Part shown: in pieces, positions 1 to 10,010 of the stretch
Numbering within the stretch: position 1 is the first letter of the stretch
Layout of the letters: the number at the start of each line of letters is the position of its first letter
Assembly (NCBI GenBank): GCA_038087015.1
Contig: JASBNA010000027.1
Span: 434,001 to 498,000 of the forward strand
Reading direction: 5' to 3'
Length of the DNA: 64,000 nt
Origin: Cerrena zonata
Lineage: Eukaryota; Basidiomycota; Agaricomycetes; Polyporales; Cerrenaceae
Made by a program: the position numbers and the translations under genes
The notes under the pieces: generated by a model
What the model saw: the letters and a program-made list of their open reading frames with translations, nothing else
Told to the model about the DNA's origin: nothing
Database searches by the model: none

Positions 1-1
1 T

Positions 2-1351
2 GACTTGATGAACCACTTCAAAAACTGCATTAAGAGAAATATTATACCCAAATTGGTGATTAAGAATGGTCAAATTTTAATTAAAATAACTGAAGATTTA
101 ATATTCCCATGTAATCAAATTCCGGAGAACTTGAAATTCGATATTTATGCCAATGATGAAAGGAATAACTACAAGTTTGAAGGTACGGTTAATAACCGAT
201 TAAACGTACTTAATGATTCTAAGCAAGCTAAGAATATCTTGAAAAATTTAGATAATAATCAACCAATAAGTTTACCAAATAGTCCATTACCACTGGCAAA
301 TCAAAAGTCATCGCTAGCATTAGACCATAACCCATATAAGATAAATCAAAATGATTCCAAATTAATTATTTTAGAAAAATTCTTATGTTTAATTGCATTG
401 GGTCCAATTACCATAGACAAAATTTATAAAATTTTATCAACGGATGATAATCTTTTGAAAAATTTAATAGATAATTATACTCAAGTGTATGATCCAAATG
501 ATTCGTTTATAATTGATGATGTTTTCCCTAATTTGGAAGTGAACGAATCAATCGACAAAAATCAAAATTCTTTGATTTTGAAAGATAAAGCTTATAAAGA
601 ATTGAAACCATGGAACTGGAAATGGTTTAATGATTTCGAAAGAAACTTGATCATAAACAATATTAATAATGCATTAACTAGACTAGGTTTTTCGGATACT
701 CATCCGTTAAGAAGAAAAATTACTAATCCGGATTTATCGAATAATTTAAATCCAAGTAAATTAGGTGGAGGTTTTTTAACTTCAAATAAAAAATTTAAAA
801 AATCTTTAACTGATCTGCCTAAGTTATTACCTGATAATAAAATTCTTTCTACGAGTAAAACCACTTCTCCTAAGAAAAGAACCAATTCGAGTGATGACGA
901 AAAGAAAGCGAAAGCTTTGAAGAAAAATCCTGAAGATGGTGATAAAAAGAAAGATAACGAAAAGCTTTTGAAAAATCCTGAAATTGAAAATGGTAAATCC
1001 CCTAGAAAACTAGATACTAATAATGATGCAAGAAAAGACGATAAACCAATTGAAAAAAAATTAAAATACTATAATGATTTAGCAATCAAATTTAAAGAAA
1101 AATATAACGATTATGAAAAACTATATACTTACTTAAAGAATAATAAAAAATCCGACCAAAAGAAACAATTGATTAAGTTATTCGAATTACATCTGAAATT
1201 ATCAGAATGGAAAAGAAAACTATGGGATTATAATAATGAATATAAATTAAAAGAAAATATAATGACATTATCCAAGCATAGAAAGACCAAAAATCAAACA
1301 ACTTCAATTCCTAAAAATGATAAACTTCAAAAAATTTCATTAGATTACTAA
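2..1351 (+). CDS. ELL-type RNA polymerase II elongation factor (5' end may lie outside window)
   Basis: Probable fungal member of the ELL family, which stimulates transcript elongation by RNA polymerase II in super-elongation-type complexes. Seen: a C-terminal helical block, about residues 350-415 from the first ATG at 8, with the spacing YNDLAIKFKEKYNDYEKLY followed by a helix containing WKRKLWDY, matching the occludin/ELL domain. A middle segment (about 125-235) reads like the ELL winged-helix region, with LKDKAYKEL then W, W, F and ER. A lysine/serine-rich disordered linker (about 275-345) joins them. The frame is open to base 2 with no stop, so the true start may be upstream; ATG at 8 is only the first visible Met. 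Known: S. cerevisiae has no obvious ELL. The family call is inferred from motif layout, not from a search. Confidence 0.7.
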   Translation, partial: DLMNHFKNCIKRNIIPKLVIKNGQILIKITEDLIFPCNQIPENLKFDIYANDERNNYKFEGTVNNRLNVLNDSKQAKNILKNLDNNQPISLPNSPLPLANQKSSLALDHNPYKINQNDSKLIILEKFLCLIALGPITIDKIYKILSTDDNLLKNLIDNYTQVYDPNDSFIIDDVFPNLEVNESIDKNQNSLILKDKAYKELKPWNWKWFNDFERNLIINNINNALTRLGFSDTHPLRRKITNPDLSNNLNPSKLGGGFLTSNKKFKKSLTDLPKLLPDNKILSTSKTTSPKKRTNSSDDEKKAKALKKNPEDGDKKKDNEKLLKNPEIENGKSPRKLDTNNDARKDDKPIEKKLKYYNDLAIKFKEKYNDYEKLYTYLKNNKKSDQKKQLIKLFELHLKLSEWKRKLWDYNNEYKLKENIMTLSKHRKTKNQTTSIPKNDKLQKISLDY

Positions 1352-1375
1352 CTATATAACTAAATAATACAAACT

Positions 1376-2761
1376 TTAAAGTTCTAATGGAGCAGTGTAG
1401 TTTTTCTTTTGATAATCCCAATAAAAGGTAATTTCTTGACTTTTATTTGAAGGAATATCACAAACTTTACCAGCATCAATATCTCCAATTCTATCATTAA
1501 TATAATCTTCAAAATCTTCTAATTTACAACTGAAACCTGGACCATCAGAACAAGTTGGAATAGGAATAACTGCATCATTAACAATGTATCTAACATAACT
1601 TTCATCATTACATTTCAATTTTTCGGTATAAACTCTTGCACCTTGAGGTAAAATGGCTGCATGCTTATATTTATTATCAAAATCAACTTTATCAATTGGT
1701 AAATCATCATCTTCAAATAAACCTAATGCACTATGGAAGATATCCCAATCTGAATCATGAGCAAAACTTAACCAAATTTTTTGAGTTTGATTAGTTTCTT
1801 TTAATAATTTTAATGATGCATTTAATACAACTGAACCAACCAGTTTAGTCATGTTATTCCCAGCACCAGTACTATAATAACTATCAACATCTTGATAGTA
1901 TCCAAACCACACGAAATCATTTGGAGTAAATAAATCGCAAAATGGTGATTGTCCTCTAACGTTTAACTCATAAGCACACATTTCAAAAAAATGTCTAACA
2001 TACTTTGGTTTCAATTCTAAACCTGGATTGTCTTGTTGCCATCTTTTAACAATATTTTTCAAGTATGTTTTAGGGAATTCATCAACCAAATCTTCATTAG
2101 CTTTCTTGTCGTAGGTGGAACATCCATGTCTTGGAGTTAAAGAGTTTAATCCGTTTTCACCATCTTCATTCAAGATAACGTAGTCAACATTTTCTTTAGA
2201 GTAATCACTTCCTAAGAACCCTCTAGCAAAATATTCGGAAGTAACGTAAATTCTTTCACCGTTACTAGTGAAAATAGGTAAAGTTTCATTCTCATTGAAT
2301 AAATCATTATATCTACTTCTGAAATAAGCACCATGTCTCATGGCATTTAAAGTACCAGCGTATAACCCTTGAGAATTTTCGCTAGAAGTTTCTCTATCTA
2401 ACCAATAATCATCTTCAACAAAGTAAGTATAATCATTCAAGAATGACAAATCTCCTTTGAAAGTTTTGCCGTATTCCTTAATTTTAGAAATGGCCTCTTT
2501 GAACTTCCCACTTTTTTTGGCAGTTGGATATCTTTCTCCGTGTCTTGACATCAACTGAACTTGTTCAATAGAACATTCTTCTGGGAACTCCAACCCAATA
2601 CCAAAAGCAGGTGAGTATTGTACATAAGGAGCAGCACCACCCAAATGTCTGATTATATTGAATTGTTCAATCGACGCTTGTTCTGGAGTTGCAAGATCCT
2701 GGTATACCGACTGACCAGCAAGAATTATACCCGAGTTAACGAGTTTTGAAACCGAAACCAT
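1376..2761 (-). CDS. Secreted histidine acid phosphatase (PHO5/PHO100 family), copy 1
   Basis: A 461-residue histidine-type acid phosphatase that would release phosphate from organic esters at the cell wall or periplasm during phosphate starvation. Seen: the catalytic SRHGERYP motif near residue 73, a second catalytic motif FAHDSDWD near residue 331, and a C-terminal region with the GPGFSC motif typical of yeast PHO5-like enzymes. Length matches the family (about 460-470). The start has a weak signal peptide (MVSVSKLVNSGIILAG); a stop lies in frame just upstream, so Met at 2761 is the start. It is tandem with a broken paralogue at 3245-4774. Its upstream region has a perfect 67-bp tandem duplication and a CACGTT box that could bind a Pho4-type regulator. 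The exact PHO paralogue name cannot be assigned. Confidence 0.92.
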   Translation of the reverse strand: MVSVSKLVNSGIILAGQSVYQDLATPEQASIEQFNIIRHLGGAAPYVQYSPAFGIGLEFPEECSIEQVQLMSRHGERYPTAKKSGKFKEAISKIKEYGKTFKGDLSFLNDYTYFVEDDYWLDRETSSENSQGLYAGTLNAMRHGAYFRSRYNDLFNENETLPIFTSNGERIYVTSEYFARGFLGSDYSKENVDYVILNEDGENGLNSLTPRHGCSTYDKKANEDLVDEFPKTYLKNIVKRWQQDNPGLELKPKYVRHFFEMCAYELNVRGQSPFCDLFTPNDFVWFGYYQDVDSYYSTGAGNNMTKLVGSVVLNASLKLLKETNQTQKIWLSFAHDSDWDIFHSALGLFEDDDLPIDKVDFDNKYKHAAILPQGARVYTEKLKCNDESYVRYIVNDAVIPIPTCSDGPGFSCKLEDFEDYINDRIGDIDAGKVCDIPSNKSQEITFYWDYQKKNYTAPLEL

Positions 2762-2825
2762 TTTTCCACCTTAATGATCTCTTTGAGTTTTCATTTTCTA
2801 CAAAATCCAATGGCTTTCTTCTTGA

Positions 2826-2959
2826 CTTTATACAATGTCTAAAATCTTCAATTTGTGTATCGATGTATTAATCGAATATGCGTTTAACTTGGCTTTATAC
2901 AATGTCTAAAATCTTCAATTTGTGTATCGATGTATTAATCGAATATGCGTTTAACTTGG
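2826..2959. repeat. Perfect 67-bp tandem duplication in acid phosphatase promoter
   Basis: Two back-to-back identical 67-bp units, 2826-2892 and 2893-2959, each beginning CTTTATACAATG. They lie 65-198 bases upstream of the acid phosphatase start at 2761. Identity between copies indicates a very recent duplication or an assembly duplication. Confidence 0.95.
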
Positions 2960-3045
2960 CTTTTAGTCTTGACTAATTTCAAATCGTATAACGACTTGAT
3001 TTGGTATTACTTACGAGGACGTTAGCCACATGCTTCACAATAAAC

Positions 3046-3051
3046 AACGTG
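3046..3051. promoter_or_regulatory. Possible Pho4-type box (CACGTT)
   Basis: AACGTG on the plus strand, reading CCCACGTT on the minus strand, about 285 bases upstream of acid phosphatase copy 1. CACGTT is the known weaker Pho4 site in S. cerevisiae; use here is inferred from the target gene. Confidence 0.4.
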
Positions 3052-3244
3052 GGACGTTTAATACATCAATCATAATGGAGTAATTAAAAACATACAAAGA
3101 AATTTCTCGAGCACCAGAATGGAAATTGCAACCTAATTACGAGAAGATGGAGGATTACGGTGCGTACACTACAGAACAAGATAAGTTTTGCAATTTTATT
3201 AAGGTATTTTATTTTAATTGGATTGAACAATCAGATGATGCCAA

Positions 3245-4774
3245 TCAAGCGGTGGTTCTTGGGGCTTCGGCGTTGTATTGGCCGGAGGAGTAGTCCCAGT
3301 AGAAGGTCAAGAATTGAGGAATGTCATCAGGAACTTTACAATTTTGGTGGAAATCGATGGAACCGATTTTCTTTTCGATGTAATTTTCGAAATCTTGTAA
3401 TTTACAACTGAACCCAGGACCATTTGAGCAGCCAGGCACGGTTACCACGGCGTCGTTAATGACAAATCTGACGAAGGTATCATCACCGCACTTCAATTTT
3501 TCAGTAATTGTTCTCCCACCCATTGGAACAACGTCAATATGACGATAAGTATCTCTAAATTCAACTCGATCATTAGGTAATGGGTTAATTGGATCAAATA
3601 AGCCCAAAGCCGCATGGAAGATTTCGATATCGGTATCATGAGAGAAAGTTAACCAAATTTTATTATTTGAATCATCATCTTTTAATAAGGCCAAACTTGC
3701 ATTTAATTGAACTGAACCGATTTCTTTAGTATAATTACCACCTGGACCAGAACTATAATAGAAATTCAAATCATTAGCGTAAGCGTAATTAACAAATTCA
3801 TTTTGAGTGAATAAATCACAAAATGGACTATAACCTTTTGAATTTAATTCATAAGCACATAATTCAAAGAAATTTTTAACATCATCAGTAGAAACTTCTA
3901 AACCGTCATTATCTTTAGTGACTCGGTCAACGATATCATCAAGATAAGTAGAAGGGAATTGAGAAACGTATTCTTTATTAGAACTACTATTGAATTCAGG
4001 ACATGCCCAACGAGGAGTTAAAGAATTAACCCCTTGAGATTTTTCTTCACTAACAACCACTTTTTCATACTTGTCATCACTGAATTCCTCCCCAAGGAAC
4101 CCTGAGTGAAAAAAATGGCTGAATCATAAACTCTTTTAGAAGCAGCAATGAAAATTGGTAATTTATCATCTTTTTGTTTTTCATATAAATCATTATATCT
4201 AGCTCTGAAACTAGATCCGGCTTTAGCCAAAGTTTCATATCCAGTGTATGGACCAGGCGAATTACTTGGGGTGGTTTCATATTCGTATAAATCATCATTA
4301 GCGTAATAAGGTATACTCATTCAAGAATGATAATGGACCATTGATTGATTTTGAATAATTTTGTAATCTGTCAACCAACTTTTGATGTTTCTTACCAGCA
4401 GAAATCCCAGGGAATCTTTCACCATGTCTAGAATAGTATTGAACCTGTTCAACACTGCATTGTTCTGGAATCTCGGTACTGATCCCATTACCTGGATTTT
4501 GAATATAGGGTCCAGCAGCTGCTAAATATTTAACTATATTATATTGTTCTTTAGCCAGAAGTGAAGCATCATTTACATCTCTAAATTGGTCTTGAGATGC
4601 AAATATCAATCCCGATGATAATATTTTGGATATAGAAACCATACTGCAAATTGTCAGAATAATTAATACGATTCGTAAATACTTTTTCAATCTGAAAAAT
4701 CGTCTTATGGAAAATCGAGTTATTCCTGGTTTTTCAAATTCACTAATTTCTTCATATTGAAATGAATCCTTCAT
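3245..4774 (-). pseudogene. Histidine acid phosphatase copy 2, interrupted by two frameshifts
   Basis: Paralogue of the enzyme at 1376-2761, broken into three pieces: N-terminal 4298-4774, middle 4018-4320 and C-terminal 3245-4060. Seen: SRHGERFP catalytic motif in the first piece, FSHDTDIE motif and GPGFSC in the last. First and last pieces are in the same frame; the middle one is offset. An extra T near 4311 causes an immediate stop, and a missing T near 4095 restores the frame. Removing both gives 509 residues from Met 4774, or 465 from the internal Met at 4642 that matches the start of copy 1. The longer form adds a charged, arginine-rich leader and a hydrophobic stretch, so it could be membrane anchored. 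Either recently inactivated or an assembly artefact; the body is otherwise well conserved. Confidence 0.85.
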
Positions 4775-5141
4775 CCTTTTTATACAACCTATTTTGCTTA
4801 TTATTAGTAAACGTGGAGTATTAATTTTTTGTAATCAATTCATCAATTTAGAGCTATTAAGACCATTAACTAAGAAAAATTTATTGTATTGTTGCAATAT
4901 TCTCTTTCTATTTTGCTTACAATTTCAACCTAAAAGGGAACGGAATGACAACGAGCGGATCCGGGGCGATTCAGGAGTCGGACAAGTAGGAAAATTATCA
5001 AAGGAAAACCACCTGGTCCTAATCTAAAGCTTCTGTCAGGGTTTTAATATAATTCTTCGGTCCATCACCACCGTAGTGGCGATGTTCGGAGGCAATACCC
5101 TGGTTCTGAACAAGTAGCTGCTTGTTCATGGGGTCTCGTGT

Positions 5142-5147
5142 CACGTG
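5142..5147. promoter_or_regulatory. CACGTG E-box upstream of acid phosphatase copy 2
   Basis: Palindromic CACGTG about 370 bases upstream of Met 4774. It is the high-affinity Pho4 core and also the Cbf1 core; GTCACGTG flanks favour either. Inferred from the position before a phosphatase gene. Confidence 0.45.
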
Positions 5148-5224
5148 AACCCATCTCACAATACAATAAGCAGAAGGAGTATCAATAGATCCACAAGACC
5201 AGAAGGAGTCCTCGTGTGGACCTA

Positions 5225-5233
5225 AACGTGGGG
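5225..5233. promoter_or_regulatory. Possible Pho4-type box (CACGTTT)
   Basis: On the minus strand this reads CCCCACGTT followed by T, about 450 bases upstream of acid phosphatase copy 2 and about 80 bases from the CACGTG box. Two Pho4-type cores in one acid phosphatase promoter resembles the UASp1/UASp2 arrangement of S. cerevisiae PHO5. Confidence 0.45.
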
Positions 5234-5320
5234 ATTATGTATGTAATTATGTATTATGTTGTATTATGTTGTACTATGTTGTATTATATTGTTTGTTATG
5301 TACTATGTATCATGTATAAA
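5232..5320. repeat. Imperfect TATTATGTTG tandem repeat
   Basis: A run of roughly 10-12 base units related to TATTATGTTG, degenerating toward the 3' side, directly after the RQC2 stop codon on the minus strand. Confidence 0.7.
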
Positions 5321-8300
5321 CTACTTCTTCTTCTTGTTTGGTTTCTTTGGTTGGGACCTACCATTATCTTTGCCTGCACTACCACCAGGTAACATCAATT
5401 TCAACTTACTAACCGTAAATACCGACATAAGATCGTTTGTTTTAATTGAATTGAGCATTTCTCGTTCATTGGACCAATCTAAATCAGTGTCTTGACCATT
5501 GGGATCCATCTTACGATGAGTGAAGTAGTGAAGTGCTTCGTTTACGGCTTTACCCTTTTTACCCATCCCTGGTTGGATCTTGACTTTATATTTGAATTTA
5601 TTCAATGAAGACCAAGGTGCAAAAACTGGAATTGGCGCAATTGTAGCATCTTGTGGTTGGGGCTTAACTAAAAATGAATCTAAGATTTCTAAATAATTAG
5701 TTACGCTTGATTCATCTTCGTTAACTTCTTCCATGATGTATTTTTGGTATTCTCTTTCTTCTTGTTTTTTCTTTCTTAATGCTGCTTCTGATTGATATTT
5801 CTTCTCAAGTTGTTGATTCTTTTCTGTTTCCACATCTTCTTGTTGTTTCTTTTCTTTGGCTTCAACTTGTTTCAATGTCCCCAAAGCATCCATTCTCAAT
5901 CTTCGTTCTTCTTCATCTTGTGCTGCGTATTTATTGGCAATCTTCTTTAATTTAGCCTTTTTACCTCTAACCTTGGGTGGCTGTTGCTGATTATTGGATT
6001 CGTTTTTCTTCTCTTCTTGTTCTTGAACTTTGAGTTTATTCATTTCTTCTTGAATTGGATCAACTATATCGTCTTCTTCATTCTTAGAATTCGTCTTTCC
6101 CTTACGTAACAATCTTCTTTCTTTAGCACTCATTCTCTTTTTACCAGTTTCAGGTTCAGCAGATCCCTCTTTAGACTCTGATTCAGTTACAGGCTCCGAT
6201 GCTGATTCAACGGGCTCAGTTGCGGATTCAACAGGCTCAGTTGCAGATTCACTTACACTAAGTGTTTCTGGCTTTGTTTCAACGGTTTCGCTTTCTTGAT
6301 CCGCTTCAAGATGTTCTGCCTTTGACTTAGCAATAACCTCCTCAAGATCTCGTTTCTTGTTATCCATGATTATCTGTAATCCATGTTCGGATTCTTTATT
6401 TGTTCTAATTTGTTTATACTTTTCAGTAGTATCTTCATCACCTAACCAATAAAATGCAAATCCCATTACTAATTGTGATGGTGGCAAGTACTCTTTCTGT
6501 ACTTTATAATTAAAATGTCCTGGTCTTATTAAACTACCATCGAAATCCTTTTTGGAAATCTCAGTACCATGCAAGACCCATGCTGAGGTAGTAACTTTCC
6601 CATTCCAAGCTTGTGATGCTGACATGGCGAATATACCTGCTTGCATTAATGTCGATGGGGGTAATTCTTCTCCTTTGAATGGATTCTTAATGAAAACAAT
6701 TAAAGACCCATCAATGTCAGAAGAAACTATCGAATCATTATCATTGAAATGACGATAGTAAATCATATCAGTTTGCAGATCATCTCGCCCCGCTAAACAT
6801 AAATACCCTTCGCTAGTAACAAACCAATAAAATTTCTCAAACCAATATTTTGGTCTGATCAACTTTAAAGTATCCTGTTCAGTCTTTAAATTTTGAGCTA
6901 AATCATGATCAATTTTACGTTGGGCGTTTTTAAGTGCCATTTCAGTACTTTTTTCAACTTTGGCTTGCTTGGTTTCAGCTACTTTTTTCGTTCCAAAATA
7001 TGTTCTTGCATTTGCAAATGGCGAAAGGGCCAAATCAATAACAACAGAAAGATGTGGGACGATATCCTTCTTTTCTTTTTTAAGTGGTTTCTTCTTACGC
7101 TTGGTATTGATTTCAGAATCCGAATCCGAATCCGAATCAGAATCAGAATCAGAATCAGACTCAGACTCAGACTCAGACTCAGACTCGGATTCAGAATCAG
7201 AATCAGAATCATCGCTCTTGTTCAATTCATTTTCGTTATGCTCGAATAATGCATCCAACTCTGGTAACAGTAACGAAATCTTATTCTCTTTCAAATTCAA
7301 TGGTAACTTAATAGTTTGAGAAATGGGATTACCACGAGATTGTTCTAACTTGATCACACTTTCAATATTAGTCCAATCCATTTGTTGGTCTATTAATTTT
7401 TGAACCGATTCGCGACATGAATCAACTAAATCAGCATGATACATAATAGTATCCCCCTTTTTAGTGTGTAATTCTTGTTGCGAAACCAAAGATTGAATTT
7501 GCTTATCTCTTTCATCACGAGCATGATTCAATCTTTTTGCAGCTTGTTGTTTTTGCTGCTCAATACGTAATGCATACTTGGTAGATTCGAGAGTTGAAAA
7601 AAATGTATCAAGGGTCTTATTATAACCCTTCACCTCGGTGAATTTATATAATTCTGAATTTTCTTTATAAGGTATGATAGGATGAAATTCATCATAGACG
7701 AATTCCAAATCTTCCGTAGTATCTTTATCTTCCGGGTTATACAATGGATTCTTCTTGGAGACAATGATACCATTAATGGTCGAATCATCATTTTGCGAAG
7801 TAATCGAGATATAATCCTTCTCTGCTTGTTCTAATGCCTTAACAACTTGACTTAATTTGTCTTTGTTATCAGAATACTCTAAACAAACACCCGATGGATT
7901 TATGCCAAAATCATGCAAAGTTTTTTGGATCAAATCACTAGATAAATGACTTGCGTTTATGAATAATAGTTTATGAATAGAGAAAACTTTTGTTTTCTTC
8001 TTTTTATCGGGAAAGTCTTTCTTTTCAGTAATTTTTTGTTTATGAGTATTAATCCAAGATTCAATTTCTTCCACAGAATAATTTCTTTCTTGATACACAT
8101 AATCCTCCTCAAACAAAGATTCATCGAACATCTTAGTAGGTTTCGTTTACTGCATACCTATCATTGTCACCTTTATCGTTAACCATTCTTTGGAGGGATA
8201 AAATCTTACGTTCGTGATCTAATAATAAGATATTACCAGCACTAAAAAATTCCAAGACCAAGTAAAACATCCCATCACTAAACTGTAAGACAAGAACTCT

Positions 8301-8659
8301 GTCATTACCAATCTGTTTAATCAGTGATAATCTTCTTGTCTTCAAATGCTTTCTCAATTTCGTAACAAAATTAGAAGGTGCTTGCGTAGTACTTCTTTCA
8401 AAATCAGTTAAATGTAATTTATTACCGCAATCCAATACCAAGACTTTCTTTGAGTCTGGTACCGCAAACTTCAAAAGATACTGTCTCGAGGAATTGGTAA
8501 TGTTGTAAATATTCTGCAAACGGTAATTCAATACATTTTTCACCAATTCAGATGTAATGATCTGAAGATCTAAAGCACTGATTCTTTGCTATAAAAAAAC
8601 ATGTCATTGTTAGTTTCTCTTTAACACACTTGCTCACGTTTGTAAATACATACCTTCAT
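5321..8659 (-). CDS. RQC2: Rqc2/Tae2 ribosome quality control protein (NFACT family), one intron, one frameshift
   Basis: Rqc2 binds stalled 60S subunits with Ltn1 and drives CAT-tail addition. Seen: exon 1 is only ATGAAG (8654-8659), then an intron (8589-8653), then exon 2 starting QRISALDL. The joined start matches the family start MKQRISALDL, and Asp9, Asp98 and Arg99, the residues needed for CAT tailing, are present. An NFACT-N region, coiled coils and an NFACT-R region follow. A serine/aspartate/glutamate repeat is encoded at about 7108-7213, and the C-terminus is lysine-rich. The frame is broken by one extra T near 8129 (ETY stop); removing it gives TYKMFDESLF, matching the conserved family sequence there, and a 1090-residue protein. 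It is divergent from HST2, with about 190 bases between them. The frameshift is more likely technical than biological. Confidence 0.93.
7108..7213. repeat. Hexanucleotide tandem repeat in RQC2 coding sequence
   Basis: Six-base units GAATCA, GACTCA and GAATCC on the plus strand, encoding alternating Ser-Asp/Ser-Glu on the minus strand. This creates long open shadow frames on both strands that are not genes. Confidence 0.9.
8589..8653 (-). other. Intron in RQC2 (65 nt, after codon 2)
   Basis: On the minus strand: donor GTATGT (8648-8653), branch-like AACTAAC about 25 bases before the acceptor, and acceptor ATAG (8589-8592). Splicing joins MK to QRISALDL, restoring the conserved N-terminus. Confidence 0.93.
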
Positions 8660-8846
8660 ATTTACCTCCTTCAAATGAATACAATTGCCAAAAGAAAATT
8701 GGAGTTGCAATTTTTCAGACTACCAAAAGTTGCCATTGAGAATGAAAAACTTCGATGAATAAGTCACGGGTTTTTTTGCCTAATCGAAGAGCAATGAGAA
8801 ACGATACTCTTATCTAAAGATACTAACGATTCCAATTACTTATAGA

Positions 8847-9890
8847 ATGGGTAATAGTCTCGTAAAGGAAGCAAAAGAAGAAACAACCATGGATTTTCCA
8901 AAAACATTGAGTCCAATTGTCGAAGCCGTCAAAAAAAATAAGAAGGTATGCTTTTTCCTAGGGGCTGGAGTCAGTACGAGTTGCGGGATCCCTGATTTTA
9001 GAAGCCCCAAGACTGGGTTATATGCTAATTTAAAGAAACTCAATCTTCCATATCCTGAGGCAGTATTTGACATTGATTATTTCAGAGAAAAACCAGACGC
9101 TTTTTATACTCTAGCACATGAATTATACCCGGGAAATTTTCTTCCTTCAAAGTTTCATTTTTTACTAAAATTGTTCCAAGATAAAAAGTTATTGAAGAGA
9201 GTTTATACCCAGAACATTGATACTTTAGAGCGTTTGGCAGGAGTCGAAGATGATTATATAGTGGAGGCCCACGGTTCTTTCGCCAATAACCATTGCATCG
9301 ATTGTCATGAAGAAATGTCTTCTGAAGAATTGAAGAAACATGTTTTCAATAGAGAAGTGAACAACGGTATCCCTACTTGTTCCAAGTGTAAAGGCTTTGT
9401 TAAACCCGACATTGTGTTTTTTGGTGAAAACCTTCCGGCAAGATTTTTCTCTCAGTGGGATGACGATTGTGAAGACGTGGATATCGCCATAGTGGCAGGT
9501 AGCTCTTTAACCGTTTATCCATTCGCAGGCCTTCCATCTGAAGTTGGAAAGAATTCAATTAGATTACTTGTAAATAGAGAAGCTGTGGGTGATTTCAAAT
9601 CTCGTAAAAGAAAGAATGATATTCTTGCATTAGAAGATTGTGATTACGTTGCTGAAACCCTTGCAGATCTATTAGGCTGGAAACTGGATTTGGATAAATT
9701 AATAAAAACTGCTAAAGCTCAATTTGAAAGCACCAAGAACGAAAAGAAACCCAGCGCCGAGCTGGATGCTAAAGAATTGGCTAGCAAAATCAAGAAAGTC
9801 GAACTCAAAGACGGTGATTCTGCTCCTACCAAGAAGGAAGATGCAGATGTCAAAGACTTGGATGAAGAAATTGCAAAACTCAAGATTTGA
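8847..9890 (+). CDS. HST2: Sirtuin, NAD-dependent protein deacetylase Hst2
   Basis: Cytosolic class I sirtuin of the Hst2/SIRT2 type, removing acetyl groups from lysines with NAD. Seen: NAD-binding GAGVSTSCGIPDFRSP (residues 39-54), TQNID (121-125), catalytic His142 in EAHGS, and four zinc cysteines as two CxxC pairs (150/153 and 178/181). KPDIVFFGE and GSSLTVYPF follow. Length 347 is close to S. cerevisiae Hst2 (357). The C-terminus (about 275-347) is lysine/glutamate-rich and probably disordered. Met 8847 is the first Met; Met at 8889 (MDFPK) is an alternative start and would leave a leader closer to the usual length. Confidence 0.96.
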   Translation: MGNSLVKEAKEETTMDFPKTLSPIVEAVKKNKKVCFFLGAGVSTSCGIPDFRSPKTGLYANLKKLNLPYPEAVFDIDYFREKPDAFYTLAHELYPGNFLPSKFHFLLKLFQDKKLLKRVYTQNIDTLERLAGVEDDYIVEAHGSFANNHCIDCHEEMSSEELKKHVFNREVNNGIPTCSKCKGFVKPDIVFFGENLPARFFSQWDDDCEDVDIAIVAGSSLTVYPFAGLPSEVGKNSIRLLVNREAVGDFKSRKRKNDILALEDCDYVAETLADLLGWKLDLDKLIKTAKAQFESTKNEKKPSAELDAKELASKIKKVELKDGDSAPTKKEDADVKDLDEEIAKLKI

Positions 9891-10010
9891 TTCTTTGAAA
9901 TTCATGTATCACTCATTTCCAACAAAATTTGTATAATTTATGTAAAAAAAAAAAGAATAAAAAATTTTTGGCAGCCATATTTTAACAGCTAATATTTATC
10001 AACAAGCACA

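Larger units (their letters stand above)
2762..3244. other. Intergenic region between the two acid phosphatases
   Basis: Upstream region of acid phosphatase copy 1 and downstream region of copy 2, both on the minus strand. It holds a perfect 67-bp tandem duplication (2826-2959) and one CACGTT-type E-box (3046-3051). No open frame here has support. Confidence 0.8.
4775..5320. other. Upstream region of acid phosphatase copy 2 / downstream of RQC2
   Basis: No supported gene. It contains a CACGTG box (5142-5147), a CCCCACGTTT-type box (5225-5233, minus strand) and a T/G-rich run of imperfect TATTATGTTG units (about 5232-5320) ending at the RQC2 stop codon. Confidence 0.8.

Noticed and set aside
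4794..5495. Two short open frames around the acid phosphatase upstream region
   Set aside because: They overlap regulatory or repeat sequence and RQC2; no conserved protein features.
6905..7319. Overlapping frames of Ser-Glu, Arg-Ile and Leu repeats on both strands
   Set aside because: Shadows of the hexanucleotide repeat encoding the acidic tract of RQC2.
8821..8845. TACTAAC followed by TATAG just before the HST2 start, resembling the end of an intron
   Set aside because: No GTATGT-type donor or upstream coding exon on the plus strand between RQC2 and HST2. A 5' UTR intron cannot be shown.
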